Positions 11,001 to 22,640 of a stretch of DNA of 64,000 nucleotides are shown here, piece by piece (within the stretch, counting starts at the first letter, position 1; each line of letters starts with the position of its first letter). Below the pieces are notes generated by a model. That model did not search any database and was not told the DNA's origin. It saw only the letters and a program-made list of their open reading frames with translations. This stretch comes from Rhizoclosmatium globosum. Lineage: Eukaryota; Chytridiomycota; Chytridiomycetes; Chytridiales; Chytriomycetaceae. The translations under genes and the position numbers were made by a program. Location: contig MCGO01000121.1 of assembly GCA_002104985.1 (NCBI GenBank), positions 57,211-121,210 of the forward strand. Reading direction: 5' to 3'.

Positions 11001-12616
11001 ATGGGTCAACAATACTTCCCAAGAGTTTTAGATCGCTTGAACATTCTGAAACGTTCACTGCAAACGACAGCGCTTCTGCTGCCGCCATAGGAAAATATGG
11101 TAAACCCATGCCCGGCCCCAAGACGTCCAAGATTCAGCGAGCAACACTAGATTTATCAAACGTTTCAACTGTTGCTCGATACTCTATTCAAAACCTCGTG
11201 CTCCATTTGGATCCATTGTTTTTACCACCAAATATTGAAGATTTCATGAACAAATACGGCTCGGAGGTGTTATTGCACCTTGCTGCACGCAGCGGTGGTA
11301 CAAACGTAGCACTTTGGCTCATTCAAGATCGAAACACTGACATTGAAGCTGAAGATGCTCTTGGAAAATCTCCTCTTGAACTTGCTGTTGAAAACCGACA
11401 GGCTGAGATGGCAAAACTTCTAATTGACAATGGGGCCGATACAGAATCATGCGACTCTGTTGGCTGGACTCCTCTCCATTGGGCAACTTGGAACAGTCAA
11501 GCTGACTTAGTCAAAGTCATTCTTGCAACAAAGCCCAACGTGAATGCCGTAAGTAAGCTCGATCGCACTCCTTTGCATATTGCTGGATGGCATGGGAATA
11601 TGGAAATTGTAAAGATGCTCATCAAAGCAGGAGCAAATATGGAAATTCGGGAGAAGGAGGGCAAAACGCCTTTGATCATGGCTGCTGAAAAGGGACATTT
11701 GGAAGTTGTCACGTACTTGCTTGACATCGGAGCAAATATCATGGCACACGGTATTTGGGGTCAGACATCTTTGCACAGAGCTTCAGAGAATGGGCATTTG
11801 GCTGTTATCAAGCTTTTGATAAAGCGGAATGCCACCGTCCCCATTACAGACTTTTATGGCCGTACATCTGTTTCCACAGCGTCATTTGGAGGACATAAGA
11901 ATGTGATTCAGTACCTTCTTGAAAATGGGGCGTCGTTTGATACTGTTGATGCAAAAGGCATCACACCCCTACATGAAGCGGCAAAGCAAGGGCATTGTGA
12001 TGTAGTAGAGTTCTTATTGGAAAAGGGTGCAAATGTCCTGACTGAAGATCAAGAAGGTCGTTCCCCACTATATATTGCTGCACTTGGATGCTACAATGAT
12101 TGTCTGCAAATACTCATCAAGAATGGAGCTAAAATCAATGAACCAAATCAATACGGAGAACCACCTCTGTTTTTGGCTGCTATGAGCGGATTTCTTGACG
12201 TTGTACAAGTATTGCTGGAGTTTGGTGCAGATGTCAGTGTTACTAACGAGAATGGAGACACGCCATTGTATGTGGCTGCATCTGTAGGACTTAAGAGCAT
12301 TGTTGAGGTGCTGGTACAGAAAGGTGCAGATGTGAATTCAAAAACAAAAAGCAAAGATACTCCATTACAAGCTGCCTTACGCGGGGGCCATCAAGAAGTT
12401 GCTCAGTTACTTCGGGACTATGGTGCAAAAGAGGAAATGGAATATCAAGAAGTGGGTCAAGAAGAAACCCCCAAAGTAGCGCCAACTCATCCCAATGGGG
12501 AAGATGGCATTCAAGAAAATGTAATACTCAAAGATATTGGAAAGAAGAAAGTGAAAGGACCTGTCAGATTTGGAAATTCTGGAGAATCTGATAGCAAAAA
12601 ATGTGTGCTAATGTAG
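8096..12616 (+). CDS. TIR-NACHT-ankyrin NLR-like receptor with CaaX box
   Basis: Eight exons joined give 1,376 residues in one frame (introns 8154-8237, 8307-8353, 8396-8455, 8587-8639, 8895-8940, 9364-9419, 10782-10825). Residues 1-255 form a module shared with the gene at 1-1860 and not recognised here. TIR about 260-400: DFDVMLSYSW, GIRVWVDRDEM, and after the intron SWNCNKE, whose Glu is at the position of the catalytic NADase residue in active TIRs. NACHT about 470-800: P-loop GAAGTGKS, Walker B IITIDALDEL. About 12 ankyrin repeats cover 925-1318. The C-terminus is a basic stretch then CVLM, a prenylation (CaaX) motif suggesting membrane anchoring. Intact, unlike its paralogue. The ligand is unknown; a role as an intracellular sensor is inferred from architecture. 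Confidence 0.9.
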
Positions 12617-15439
12617 GAGTAGGAGGTGAACAGAAAATCAAAAAATTAGAAGATACAATACAAGAAAAAATAAATGGGCATAGATGTTATTTACCTTTTC
12701 TTTTATATGCCTTGTGAGATAGGAAATTTATTCAATAATCGCAAAACAGAACATAATAAAGTTCCATTGGAGAAGGGAACTAAGTGCCAAGTGTACATTT
12801 TGTTGCTTTCCAAATTGATGTTCTTACGAGGTTTCCCGTATATTCTGATGTTCTTCCACCTTTAAATGAATGGGACACTGGAAATGAACCAAAACACAGC
12901 GAGCCAAATTGCCATTACCATACTAATCTTCTGCGGATCTTGCAAGAATGGCTGCTGGTTACCCTTGTTTGCACTCAGTTTAACACATTATTTTAAGCCA
13001 GAAGTAAATGTGATACTGTTGCACACTTCCTTGAACAAGTGTAATTTATGAGGGACAAAACAAAGACAAACAAAAACAGATAATACCAACATAAAAGAGG
13101 TTAGAGAGAGATCTCAGTAAAGCAGAGGAAGTCCACATCAGGACGGAATAGATAAAGGAAGGCAAGTGAATGGATGGAAAATTCCAGGAGCACAGCAACC
13201 TAACACAGTCATTTGTGTGTATACTATGACAGTGACAAACAACTACAAGAGTTCAAACTGAGAGAGTTAAAAAAGGCCCAAATGTTATAGACAGTGTTTG
13301 TGTGAAACATGTCGCCAAGAAGCAGGAAATGTCCAAGGAGACATGGACGCAAACAATGGGCACCAGGCAAATAGGAAATAGGCCTGTAATTCTGACCAAT
13401 TTCCTGTGATTCTGACCACCCTGATTTTCCTCACAACAGCTAAACAGTTTTTGTCTTTGACAGCATCTAAACTCTCAATTCCCAGTGAAGAATCCTTCCT
13501 ACTTCTTTCTGTATTAATTTCAGACAATTTATTTACCAATATCCTTGAATCACACTTGGAGATTGTGTCCAAGGAGGCCCTAAAATTTCTCTAACTCAAG
13601 GTTGTGGTTGAATGAGATGTGAGAATTGTATCTAAAATACACAGGCAAATTTTTTGGCACTTGAGGGAGATGTATAAACTTTGATGGAATTTCTTTATTA
13701 TGCAATTCAATATTTGCAACCCTAATTTATGTACCACAGCCCTTCTTTCCAACAGCACAGGCACTCCTAGGTATACCCAACTTGTTGTATCTCAATTTAG
13801 AAGTGGTCAGATGCGGAACCACATAAGAACACTTAAACAATAATGAACCCCTTACTTTGTGGATGCTTGTTTTTCATTACAAACAGAACATCTAGTCCTT
13901 CTTTGGGTTCTATATTGTTTGCCCGTTTATTATTGCACTTATTATGTTCCTTCTTCATATTCTCCAGATTTCCACCCAGTATCCTTATCTTTCACTCTAA
14001 TTTATATATTATTAGGTTGAGAATTGCTTTGCTGGTTGTGCAAACATGCTATTTAGGTGGAAACCTTTAAAGAGGGATCAGAAGGAATTGAGGCGGCATA
14101 CAGGTGCTAAATCAGTGTGTCAGTTAATCCAAGGAAAAAAAAAAATCAATGAAACCTCATAAGTTGCACTTGTTTGTCAGATCTGAGTCCATTTTTGGTA
14201 GAATGAAAAAGTTTGGCTGCCTTTAAATTCAGGAGATAAATCTTTATAAAGCCTATGACTTTAAGGATGGGTGAATGATGGTCTTGATAGTCTTGTTCAG
14301 TTGAGTTTGGATCAGAGTTTGATGCTATTGACTTTGCAACAGCTGACTATGTTGCTGTATTCAACTGAACTGCTCTCAGAGTGGATTGATTTTGCTCAAG
14401 TGTGTTCAACCAAATTGCCATCATACACCCCAATCTACAAAGTCCTACAACAGCCTTGACTCTAGAATGCCTCTTCACTTTTGATCAATAGCAAAATTGC
14501 TGTCAGGACACTTCCATATGTATGGCAAAAGATGGAATTTGTTGTATGACAGGGTGGCAGGTTCATCAGCATTGTGGAACCTTCAGCTAGTTGTTTGTTT
14601 GTTGTTTTTTTGCTCACTTTCTATGCTGGTCCAAGCCAAACTTGCTGAACAAACTTCAACTGACAAGAAGGAATCTTACACCTCAATTCTATCATGATTA
14701 ACAATTTAACTATGTTCTTCAGCTACTGCACCAAAAATGGTTTGACCTACTCGCTTTCTCTTTTCTCCCTAATAATACAAAAATAGAGTCAAACAACCCC
14801 CTACCCATCAGTAATAGTGTTCTGAATCCTTTGCATCTTTCCTCAGTCCAGATTTAGGCACAACAACATAGACGCATTTTTGGCCAGTTTGGAACCTGAA
14901 CCTGCAACGTCAAAGCAGTGGATGTGTAACTTGGATAGAGGAACGTTCAGAGTTAAGGAGAAAGTATTTAATTGGATTCCTGACAATGAAACTGCAACCA
15001 TAGTTGTGTCATCTGTGGGAGTTATTGTTTCGGATTGAGACATAGAATTGATTTGGATTGTTTGTCTTCTTTTTCGTTTCATAAATATAAGCTACTCTTA
15101 GCATAAACTCCAATACTTTGAATTTATGAAGATTTAATCAAAAATTCTCATTTATATTTGGGTGGGTATATTTTAAATTTATGCTTCACGCAGTTTTCAA
15201 TACAAGATACTAATATCGATGATCTTAAAGGGGCAAATTGGAACACATTTACTGCTGCGCTGCCATGACTGCTGCTGATGTTCTTGCAAATAATACAAGT
15301 AGTAGCCACTTGGGCGGCATGTTAGCCAAACATTGACAGAGACTTTGAAGTAAGACACTCTGTCTCATAAAGGACTCCTTTGATTATTATCTCAAGGAAT
15401 TTACAGGAATGAAAGGTAATACAACTGTTGTTCTTACGG
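12617..15439. other. gene-poor AT-rich stretch
   Basis: No convincing gene on either strand over 2.8 kb: reading frames are short, lack recognisable motifs and show no consistent exon chain. Base composition is AT-rich with T-rich runs. The last 100 bases before 15440 can be read as KEFTG, MKGNTTVVL, which resembles the segment before the VLEAVA motif of PIF/Harbinger transposases, so part of a dead transposon may reach here. I see nothing else. Confidence 0.5.
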
Positions 15440-15508
15440 TGGCCCGTATGCCCCGCCCAAGATTCGAAAAAGATTTTCCCACCAATCATATTTCTTGACC
15501 AATCAGAT
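15440..15508 (+). repeat. left 69 bp inverted repeat of cassette
   Basis: Perfect inverted match to 18998-19066. It begins TGGCCCGTATGCCCCGCC and contains two CCAAT boxes (ACCAATCA and GACCAATCAG), so besides being an element terminus it could act as a promoter. Its inner 47 bases recur at 16587-16633, where the tandem duplication restarts. Identity stops sharply at the inner end. Confidence 0.85.
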
Positions 15509-17711
15509 CACAACCCTTTTCAACTTTTGGAGACTAAATAATATAAGACGCTTTAAAGTATCCATTTATTAAAATGATGTTATGATAAAAGACGCCTTAA
15601 GTATCCTTCTATTACAGTGATTGACTGTATGGTTATGTTATGGATGCGGTCAAACAAATGATTACGGGAAGGAAGAGTATATCCCTCAGGGGAGTACGCT
15701 GTATTGATAGACAAACCCGGTTAGAAATAGAAATGAAGAAACATCAAGGAAATGTCAATCTCTTGTTCAGGCTCAATTGTTGATGCACAGATTTCACATC
15801 CTATTTGAAGGGGGTTGAGTGTAGCTCATAAATATGCTTGTAATTGGTAAGTACATAATAACTAAGCAAAAAAGCCGAGCAACGAAGCAGTTCCAACTCC
15901 AATGAGCAACAACGTTCTCCGCGTTTCTGATGCAACCGTCAAATGTCTTGCCGCAAAGCTCAGCTCCAAAAACAAACCTACCGGTATACCAGTGTCCAAG
16001 GTTGTTTCCGATAAGTGCAAAGGCTGTGGAACTGAGGCGCTCGCGATGATCTTGTCTGACGGATACTGTCCGAAGTGCCACAAAAGCCCTCTAAGTGCGG
16101 AAATCCAAACTGTGGAGAGAACGGCGTTGAAGCATTTGAGAATGGTCAAATGTTTTGTCAGAGCTGTTTCATTCTCAGTATGTTCCAAACTTAACTCACC
16201 GTTACTAACGCTCCTTCATAGTTCTGAAGCAAAAGAACGCAGAACTCAGGAAAGTAGGTGATTCTGTGGGTAATTCCTCTGGAGGCACTCGACACTTTGA
16301 TCCAGTCGAACGAAATGGCCGACAAAACACGAGTAACCCAGCCCCCCAACCCGCACTTGTAAAATCATATCAATACGCCTTCATAGTGAGTGCATATACC
16401 GCAACAGTCATTGAGTCAGGTATTTACTTCTGTACGTTTTGGTCAATACTAAATTTGTGTTTAAAGGGAAGAGAAAGGGTAGTTTTGAGTATACTCGTAT
16501 CCCAAAGTTTATTCCTCAGCCGGTTGGGACAGCACTTGCCCCTTTCGAAGTGAAGGAGACTACGACTATCGAACAACTCACGGATTATTCGAAAAAGATT
16601 TTCCCACCAATCATATTTCTTGACCAATCAGATCACAACCCTTTTCAACTTTTGGAGACTAAATAATATAAGACGCTTTAAAGTATCCATTTATTAAAAT
16701 GATGTTATGATAAAAGACGCCTTAAGTATCCTTCTATTACAGTGATTGACTGTATGGTTATGTTATGGATGCGGTCAAACAAATGATTACGGGAAGGAAG
16801 AGTATATCCCTCAGGGGAGTACGCTGTATTGATAGACAAACCCGGTTAGAAATAGAAATGAAGAAACATCAAGGAAATGTCAATCTCTTGTTCAGGCTCA
16901 ATTGTTGATGCACAGATTTCACATCCTATTTGAAGGGGGTTGAGTGTAGCTCATAAATATGCTTGTAATTGGTAAGTACATAATAACTAAGCAAAAAAGC
17001 CGAGCAACGAAGCAGTTCCAACTCCAATGAGCAACAACGTTCTCCGCGTTTCTGATGCAACCGTCAAATGTCTTGCCGCAAAGCTCAGCTCCAAAAACAA
17101 ACCTACCGGTATACCAGTGTCCAAGGTTGTTTCCGATAAGTGCAAAGGCTGTGGAACTGAGGCGCTCGCGATGATCTTGTCTGACGGATACTGTCCGAAG
17201 TGCCACAAAAGCCCTCTAAGTGCGGAAATCCAAACTGTGGAGAGAACGGCGTTGAAGCATTTGAGAATGGTCAAATGTTTTGTCAGAGCTGTTTCATTCT
17301 CAGTATGTTCCAAACTTAACTCACCGTTACTAACGCTCCTTCATAGTTCTGAAGCAAAAGAACGCAGAACTCAGGAAAGTAGGTGATTCTGTGGGTAATT
17401 CCTCTGGAGGCACTCGACACTTTGATCCAGTCGAACGAAATGGCCGACAAAACACGAGTAACCCAGCCCCCCAACCCGCACTTGTAAAATCATATCAATA
17501 CGCCTTCATAGTGAGTGCATATACCGCAACAGTCATTGAGTCAGGTATTTACTTCTGTACGTTTTGGTCAATACTAAATTTGTGTTTAAAGGGAAGAGAA
17601 AGGGTAGTTTTGAGTATACTCGTATCCCAAAGTTTATTCCTCAGCCGGTTGGGACAGCACTTGCCCCTTTCGAAGTGAAGGAGACTACGACTATCGAACA
17701 ACTCACGGATT
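15462..17711 (+). repeat. 1,125 bp head-to-tail tandem duplication
   Basis: Copy A (15462-16586) and copy B (16587-17711) look identical at every base I compared, with a constant offset of 1,125. The unit starts in the left inverted repeat at ATTCGAAAAAG and ends at CTCACGGATT inside the AT-hook gene. The junction has ATT microhomology. Only copy B runs into the rest of the gene, so copy A carries promoter plus a 3'-truncated gene. The event is very recent or an assembly duplicate. Confidence 0.92.
15902..16666 (+). pseudogene. 3'-truncated duplicate of the AT-hook/Cys-rich gene
   Basis: Identical to 17027-17711 until the tandem-duplication junction at 16586, after which the frame reads into the repeat (YSKKIFPPII...) and stops at about 16668. 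It keeps the ATG, the four Cys pairs and the first introns but lacks the C-terminal half, including the AT-hook. It could make a short protein with the zinc-binding part only; more likely it is a by-product of the duplication. Confidence 0.75.
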
Positions 17712-18284
17712 TGCTTTACAACTCCCCTGCACTGAGCAAAGTCAGAGAGTTGTACCCAGTTTCAAGTACAATTGTTGAAGACTTTCTGCTGACAACGCCC
17801 GGTAATGTTTTCGAACTATTCTTCATCGTTACTTATTCAACCTCCACAGGAACGAAACAAACTCAGCACACTCCATCCCTCCTTGTTCACAAGGTTTTTC
17901 CTGCATTTACTCCTGCTAAAGCTCAAAGCCGTGGTGGAAAGAAGCAGACCCCAAAAAAACCAACGTCAGAGCTTGCATTTGTTGTTAGATTGAAGGAGAC
18001 AAGACAGTTAACAACTGAAACCAAATCCATGACGTTTTCGGGACAATCTGCACCAACAGGGACGCTCTATTCCGCATTCCTGTCCAAGTTTCCTGATGAG
18101 CTTGATATGCCTGTGGCACAAAACGCATCTCTAGTGCCATCAAAGAGACCAATGGCTGACAATAAGACAACTGAAGAAGGTATTGCATATTCAGGACACA
18201 ATCATGTGATTAACTTTATTTCAAGAGCCGAAACGTGGTCGTGGCCGTCCAAAGAATCCACCAAAATCTCCATCTCAATATTAA
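17027..18284 (+). CDS. unknown protein: Cys-pair cluster plus AT-hook
   Basis: Family not recognised. N-terminal region has CKGC, CPKC, CGNPNC and CQSC, a probable zinc-binding cluster. The middle is a basic, Ser/Thr/Pro-rich linker with GGKKQTPKKPT. After a last intron (about 18180-18225, with TGATTAAC branch-like site and TTTCAAG acceptor) the protein ends EEPKRGRGRPKNPPK..., a classical AT-hook (RGRP) for minor-groove AT-DNA. Other introns lie at about 17299-17346, 17511-17590 and 17802-17848. One base seems missing in the AAAA run at 17206-17210: adding it links CPKCHK to SKCGNPNC. The same run is unchanged in copy A. Its TAA (18282-18284) overlaps the stop of the convergent gene. A chromatin or DNA-binding role is inferred. 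Confidence 0.65.
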
Positions 18285-18817
18285 TTTACTGCTCCGCGCA
18301 AACTATTACCAAAGTCGGCAAATATTGTTCCAAGCATTGCTCCAACTTGTTTGGTTAATCTGGTGGCGATTCCCGCGTATACTCCAGCAGTTTGGCAGCC
18401 TATAAATATTCCAGACTCGTTTGCATTACGTCGTCATCTTCACTATCTTGGATCATAACTTGAAACAAATCTCGAGGCTCAAACACACCGTCGCAAATAA
18501 AGCACTTTGTCAACCCTCTCCTCACTTCCTCTTCTTCTTTCTGAACACATGTGATGCAAATGTAGGTGTTGGCGTCTTGGATCCACATCATATCAGTACT
18601 TGAATGAACATCTCGGGAACACAATGGACACGCCTTTGGTACGTCATTGTTGGCATTCGTTCTTTCCTCAGTTTCCACACATTGCTGGCAGAAGAAAGTG
18701 GCCTCCCCTGCAACTTCGAGCGTTTCTCCACGGAGGGCGTTGGCATCGCAGATTGCACAGATAGTCCTTTTTTCCCCTAATCTCAATAGTGTTCCACTCT
18801 ATACGTTTTATTGGCAT
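18281..18817 (-). CDS. unknown Cys-rich (treble-clef/RING-like) protein
   Basis: Family not recognised. Five CxxC pairs are visible in order: CAIC, CQQC, CPLC, CITC, CFIC, typical of zinc-binding folds, followed by an acidic QDSEDDD stretch. As read, it stops at SLEYL* near 18400. Adding one A to the AAA run near 18418-18422 extends it in frame through NESGIFIGCQTAGVYAG and LTKQVGAMLGTIF to a TAA at 18283-18281, a weakly hydrophobic, Gly/Ala-rich tail. The start is uncertain: an ATG at 18817 is one frame away from the Cys-rich frame near the GGGGAAAAAA run at 18771-18782. It converges on the AT-hook gene and lies in the same inverted-repeat cassette. Confidence 0.55.
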
Positions 18818-18997
18818 TTGTCTTTGATTGAATGAAAGTGATGTTCTTTCGCAACTGATTGATGCGTGCACACTCATTTCAACCGCTTGTAACTCCAGAC
18901 TTCATACTCTCACACAGTTTAGTATGTAAACAATGGTAAACCAGCAATCGCACCGTGCCTTCTTGTACTGTCCCTTGTTGCTGTTGTGAAGTGATGA

Positions 18998-19066
18998 ATC
19001 TGATTGGTCAAGAAATATGATTGGTGGGAAAATCTTTTTCGAATCTTGGGCGGGGCATACGGGCCA
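18998..19066 (-). repeat. right 69 bp inverted repeat of cassette
   Basis: Exact reverse complement of 15440-15508. The two copies enclose a 3.6 kb segment containing the AT-hook gene, its truncated duplicate and the Cys-rich gene. The outer edge directly abuts PIF/Harbinger-like transposase sequence, so this copy marks a real boundary. Confidence 0.85.
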
Positions 19067-19560
19067 ACGTATGTTCTGGAGGAGGGGCAACGTACAATGG
19101 GATTCCCATCAATCATGACATCAACATTGTGGATTGATTGCCGCTTCTTATAAGTCTGGAGGGCACATTGCGAAATCAAGGCTTTTATTTAGCAAATGGC
19201 ATTTATCCTACTTGGGCAGTCTTTGTCCGAATGATTGCGGCTCCAATCGGAAAAACAAATAGTAATTACACAATGATGCAAGAATCTGTGAGAAAGGATG
19301 TGGAACAGTTGCCTGCGCTTCTATGCTGATGAGGAATTTGGACCAGGAATCCAATGTGGTACATTATGATGGCGTTTATAATAATGCATGACATGATTCT
19401 TGACAATGAGGGTGTTGACTATGGGAAAAGTATTCCTCAAGCCCGAAACATATATTCGAGAAAATTATTAAGCAATGATGAAAACAAAATTCAACAGGAA
19501 AAAGCTAAATTTACGTTTGTGTGGAATGCTGAAGAAATGGGAACAAGTGAGGAATGAAGC
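19067..19560 (+). pseudogene. PIF/Harbinger (DDE_4-type) transposase relic
   Basis: Fragments match the conserved C-terminal half of PIF/Harbinger transposases: TYVLEE, NGIPINHDINIVD (family: GSHNDINVL), GFYLANGIYPTWAVFV (family: YYLADGIYP.WATFV), MMQESVRKDVE, then WYIMMAFIIMHDMILDNE. Frames change and stops intervene, and the segment after RKDVE (normally RAFGVLQ) is degraded, so it cannot encode an active enzyme. The N-terminal half is absent. A weak upstream piece may lie just left of 15440, which would mean the inverted-repeat cassette interrupted this copy. Confidence 0.7.
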
Positions 19561-20860
19561 TGCTCATAATCAACTCAGAACCAATCTGATAAATCTCTTT
19601 GGATGCAAATTAGATCATCAAAGTAACTGAAGTAATAAAAGAAAAGGGATGAAACAAGTTCATTATGGTTCTTCTCAATTATCCTTGTCCTCATCTTCTC
19701 TGAAACAGTTAGACTCTACTTTGCTCTGCACATGTTCCATAATTTTTCTTTGCTTAAACACACTTAGTTCCTGGTCGTAACCTTTTGAGAAGAACTTCAA
19801 TTCACATTCGTTTTGTACCTCATCCCTTGCAAGAGCAACCAACGTCTTTCGCGTTTTGGCAAGCAATCAATGAGAGTCTCCCAAGTTTTGAGAACATTGG
19901 ATTTCTTGCTCTCAATATTGATATCAGCCTTGTGATGGTATTCAGCTTTGTTTGAATACCTTGACCTGCAAGATGATAGGATCAGTAGGAGAAACAATAA
20001 TATTCTCACTAGATTCAATTTAGTAATATTATACAACAGGAGATATATGGGCAGATGGCTTCTTTTTCTCATTGCTTAAAACCCATTTTAGTCTATCCGT
20101 CAACACCTCCCAACCTGGCTTAACCTCATTGTACTTCATATTTGTAGCAAAGGTTTCTGTTTCTCTATTTTCCTTGTTCCACCCCCAGGCAACCACCTCA
20201 GATGCATTGGAGTATTGCTGTTTGTTTTACTTGATGTTTTTGAATGTGGCAGACAGATTTCCATTATTGAGCAGCTGTCTGATTTGCTCCAACAACAGAT
20301 CTTGGCATACTGTTGCCCAAAGTTTACAATTGCAAGAACTACTGCTTCAGCATTGTCAGATCAGATAAGAAGGGTGTTGGGTAATCCATAGACTGTTTCC
20401 ACGTTCCCAAATTCCAGACACAGAATACATCTATATCCTTGCCCAAACGTTAAGCTTAACATGACAGTTGTCTGTGCTCCATTGAATCTGGATGCTCCAG
20501 TTCTGAGGGCTTGTCAGCCCCCAACCCTTCATCCAACTCTACCATTACAGTCTCTTGCTCTTGCAGATACCCTCTGCAATTGCATTGCCTGTGTTTTTGA
20601 GCTGTCAACAAACACGGCTTTCTCCATGAACCCACAATTCAACTGTGCAGACTTGATCTGGTTTGTGGGCAAACCACTTATCAAGGAAACCACATCAAAG
20701 TTAAGAGTTTGATCCATGATGAGGATGATGAGCTGCTTGTTGCATGTTCTTGAGGTCTGTAAAACCTGATGAACGGTCTTTCCAGAAATGGAAAGAATAT
20801 CTCACAGCAAAGACAGGATTCAAAGATACAGCTTTGTACCGCTGGTTGTCAATATTAGGC
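19561..20860. other. non-coding/degraded mobile DNA
   Basis: 1.3 kb with only short frames and no motif I can name on either strand (for example 19675-20072 minus and 20461-20717). Position between a dead transposase and an interrupted reading frame suggests decayed transposon sequence, but nothing in it proves this. Confidence 0.35.
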
Positions 20861-21744
20861 TTTGATTACCACCGGGAGAAGTCATTGCTGCGTTGGCTGA
20901 GGTGAGGAGTATTGTTGCTGCCGCTGCAAGAGCCGCAGAGGACAATCCAATTGGACGGGATGATGTTCAAGTTGTGGCTCGTGCTGGAGCGGCTGTCCAC
21001 GAGGGTCAGATCCCAAAGAAAAAGAAGCTACGCTCAGCCACAAAACCAAGAGGGGGGAAGGGGAAAGTTGTTGAAGAGGAAAGCATGAGAAGTCTCCGTC
21101 GTGGAAGCGTTGGTCACAGAAAGAGCAACCAAGGCTTCTTGCAAGGGACCCGCAAATGCATCTAGAGCGCTGTTGAAGGCAGAAATGAGGGCATTTCTTT
21201 GGTCAAAGGAAGTAGAGCTTCTGGGAAGGGGGCTGTTGAAAGAGATGGAGACAGGTATTGAAGACAGGGGCTGAGCTGAAAGAGTTTGTGGCAGAGAGAA
21301 GAAAGCAAGATGTGAAAAGAAAGACACACAAGAAGGGGAATGACATTGGTGAAGAAGGTGGTGTGGAGGAGGAGGATGTGGAGGAGGAGGAGGCAGAAGG
21401 TGTGGCCGAGAATGACAAGAATGAAGGAAAGGATGAGAGTGAGGAAGAGGATCAGTGAAGTGAGGATGATTATAGTGATGACAATAGAGATGTGCTGGAT
21501 TTCTGAGAATACCGATAAAGATCGGTATTGGTACGCTATTTACCGATCTGGATCGCAGCTATCGTCGTTATCGCTAATGACCGATAGAGGCACGATAATT
21601 ATCGTACCATATCAGCGATTACCGTCCCATACCGTAAAGCACGGTATATATCGTTATTCGCCGGTAAATTATCGTGGTTTACCGATCTTTACCGATCGTC
21701 CCACGCGCCTCATTTTTCTCTCATTGAGGGATAAAAGTGCCTCA

Positions 21745-21810
21745 ATACGGGTCGAACCTGGGACGTTGGCCGTTCAACACCGCTGTTAAGACCACTGAGC
21801 AACAGACTGA
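21745..21810 (-). other. tRNA-like Pol III promoter module, left arm
   Basis: On the minus strand an A-box-like TTGCTCAGTGG (21802-21792) is followed about 33 bases later by a B-box GGTTCGACCCG (21758-21748). Stems do not fold into a good tRNA: the D and T stems mismatch. It is read as a tRNA-derived head of SINE type rather than a tRNA gene. Confidence 0.5.
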
Positions 21811-22572
21811 CATTTTCGGTGAAAACTAACAAGAATATATACCGAAATCATACTCATCAACTCGAAATCTTTTACCGTGCATATGAAGTCTTATAATTTA
21901 AGTCAAGATATTCCGTTTGACTTTATTCAAAAACAAATAAATGAAATTTAGTTATTGCCTTTCTGCGTTTTGAACGTGGTCTCAACTGAATTTCTTTGCC
22001 CTCTTCAACATCATCAGAGGAGTCATTAACTTCCTTTCTATCTCCAACATCCTGTTCCTCATCCTCATCATCATCATTCTCTACCGCATCCTCACTTTCC
22101 GCACTGGACTCACTAGGCTAAACACTCATACACACATCAACCAAGTACAAAATGGCTAATCAGCAACGGAGGTCTTAGTTTATTACATAATAAAAGAATA
22201 TCCACACCTTACTTACCATTAGAGTCTATATCATCTTGTCTTGATTGGTGTTGATTTGAATTGTAAATAGGGCTATAGTCCTAACCGATTTCACGGCGAT
22301 GATATCATTGCCCAAGACAGGTTGAACAGTTGTTGAAGAACGGACTTGAGAGCGTGGAGATGGTTTTGATGTGAGTAGATCAATTTGTTCTACCAAGTGT
22401 TCATCCAGTTGTGCGAGTGAAGGGGAATATGGCTCAGAGGACGGGGGCGGGCCAGCAGGGACTTGGGAGTACCATTGGAGAATGGAATCAAGCTTGGTAT
22501 CAAAAGGTGGAGCAGGCGCCTCAGTTGCGGATGGGTTGGTAGGTGGCGGAGACGGGAGTGTCTCTGCAGTGG

Positions 22573-22640
22573 ATGTCTAGCTTAGTCGGTGTGACGGGAG
22601 CCTGTTGCTTTCGCTCCCCTAGTTCGACTCCCGACGAAAT
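22573..22640 (+). other. tRNA-like Pol III promoter module, right arm
   Basis: A-box TAGCTTAGTCGG (22578-22589) matches the consensus exactly, and the B-box AGTTCGACTCC (22621-22631) matches at all but one position. The T stem is imperfect. It faces outward, mirror-wise to the left-arm module. Confidence 0.55.

Noticed and set aside
13285..14700. Several 60-95 codon frames in the AT-rich stretch
   Set aside because: Low-complexity, no motifs, no introns or neighbours consistent with genes.
21745..22640. Two tRNA genes
   Set aside because: A and B boxes are good but acceptor, D and T stems do not pair; a tRNA-derived repeat head fits better.
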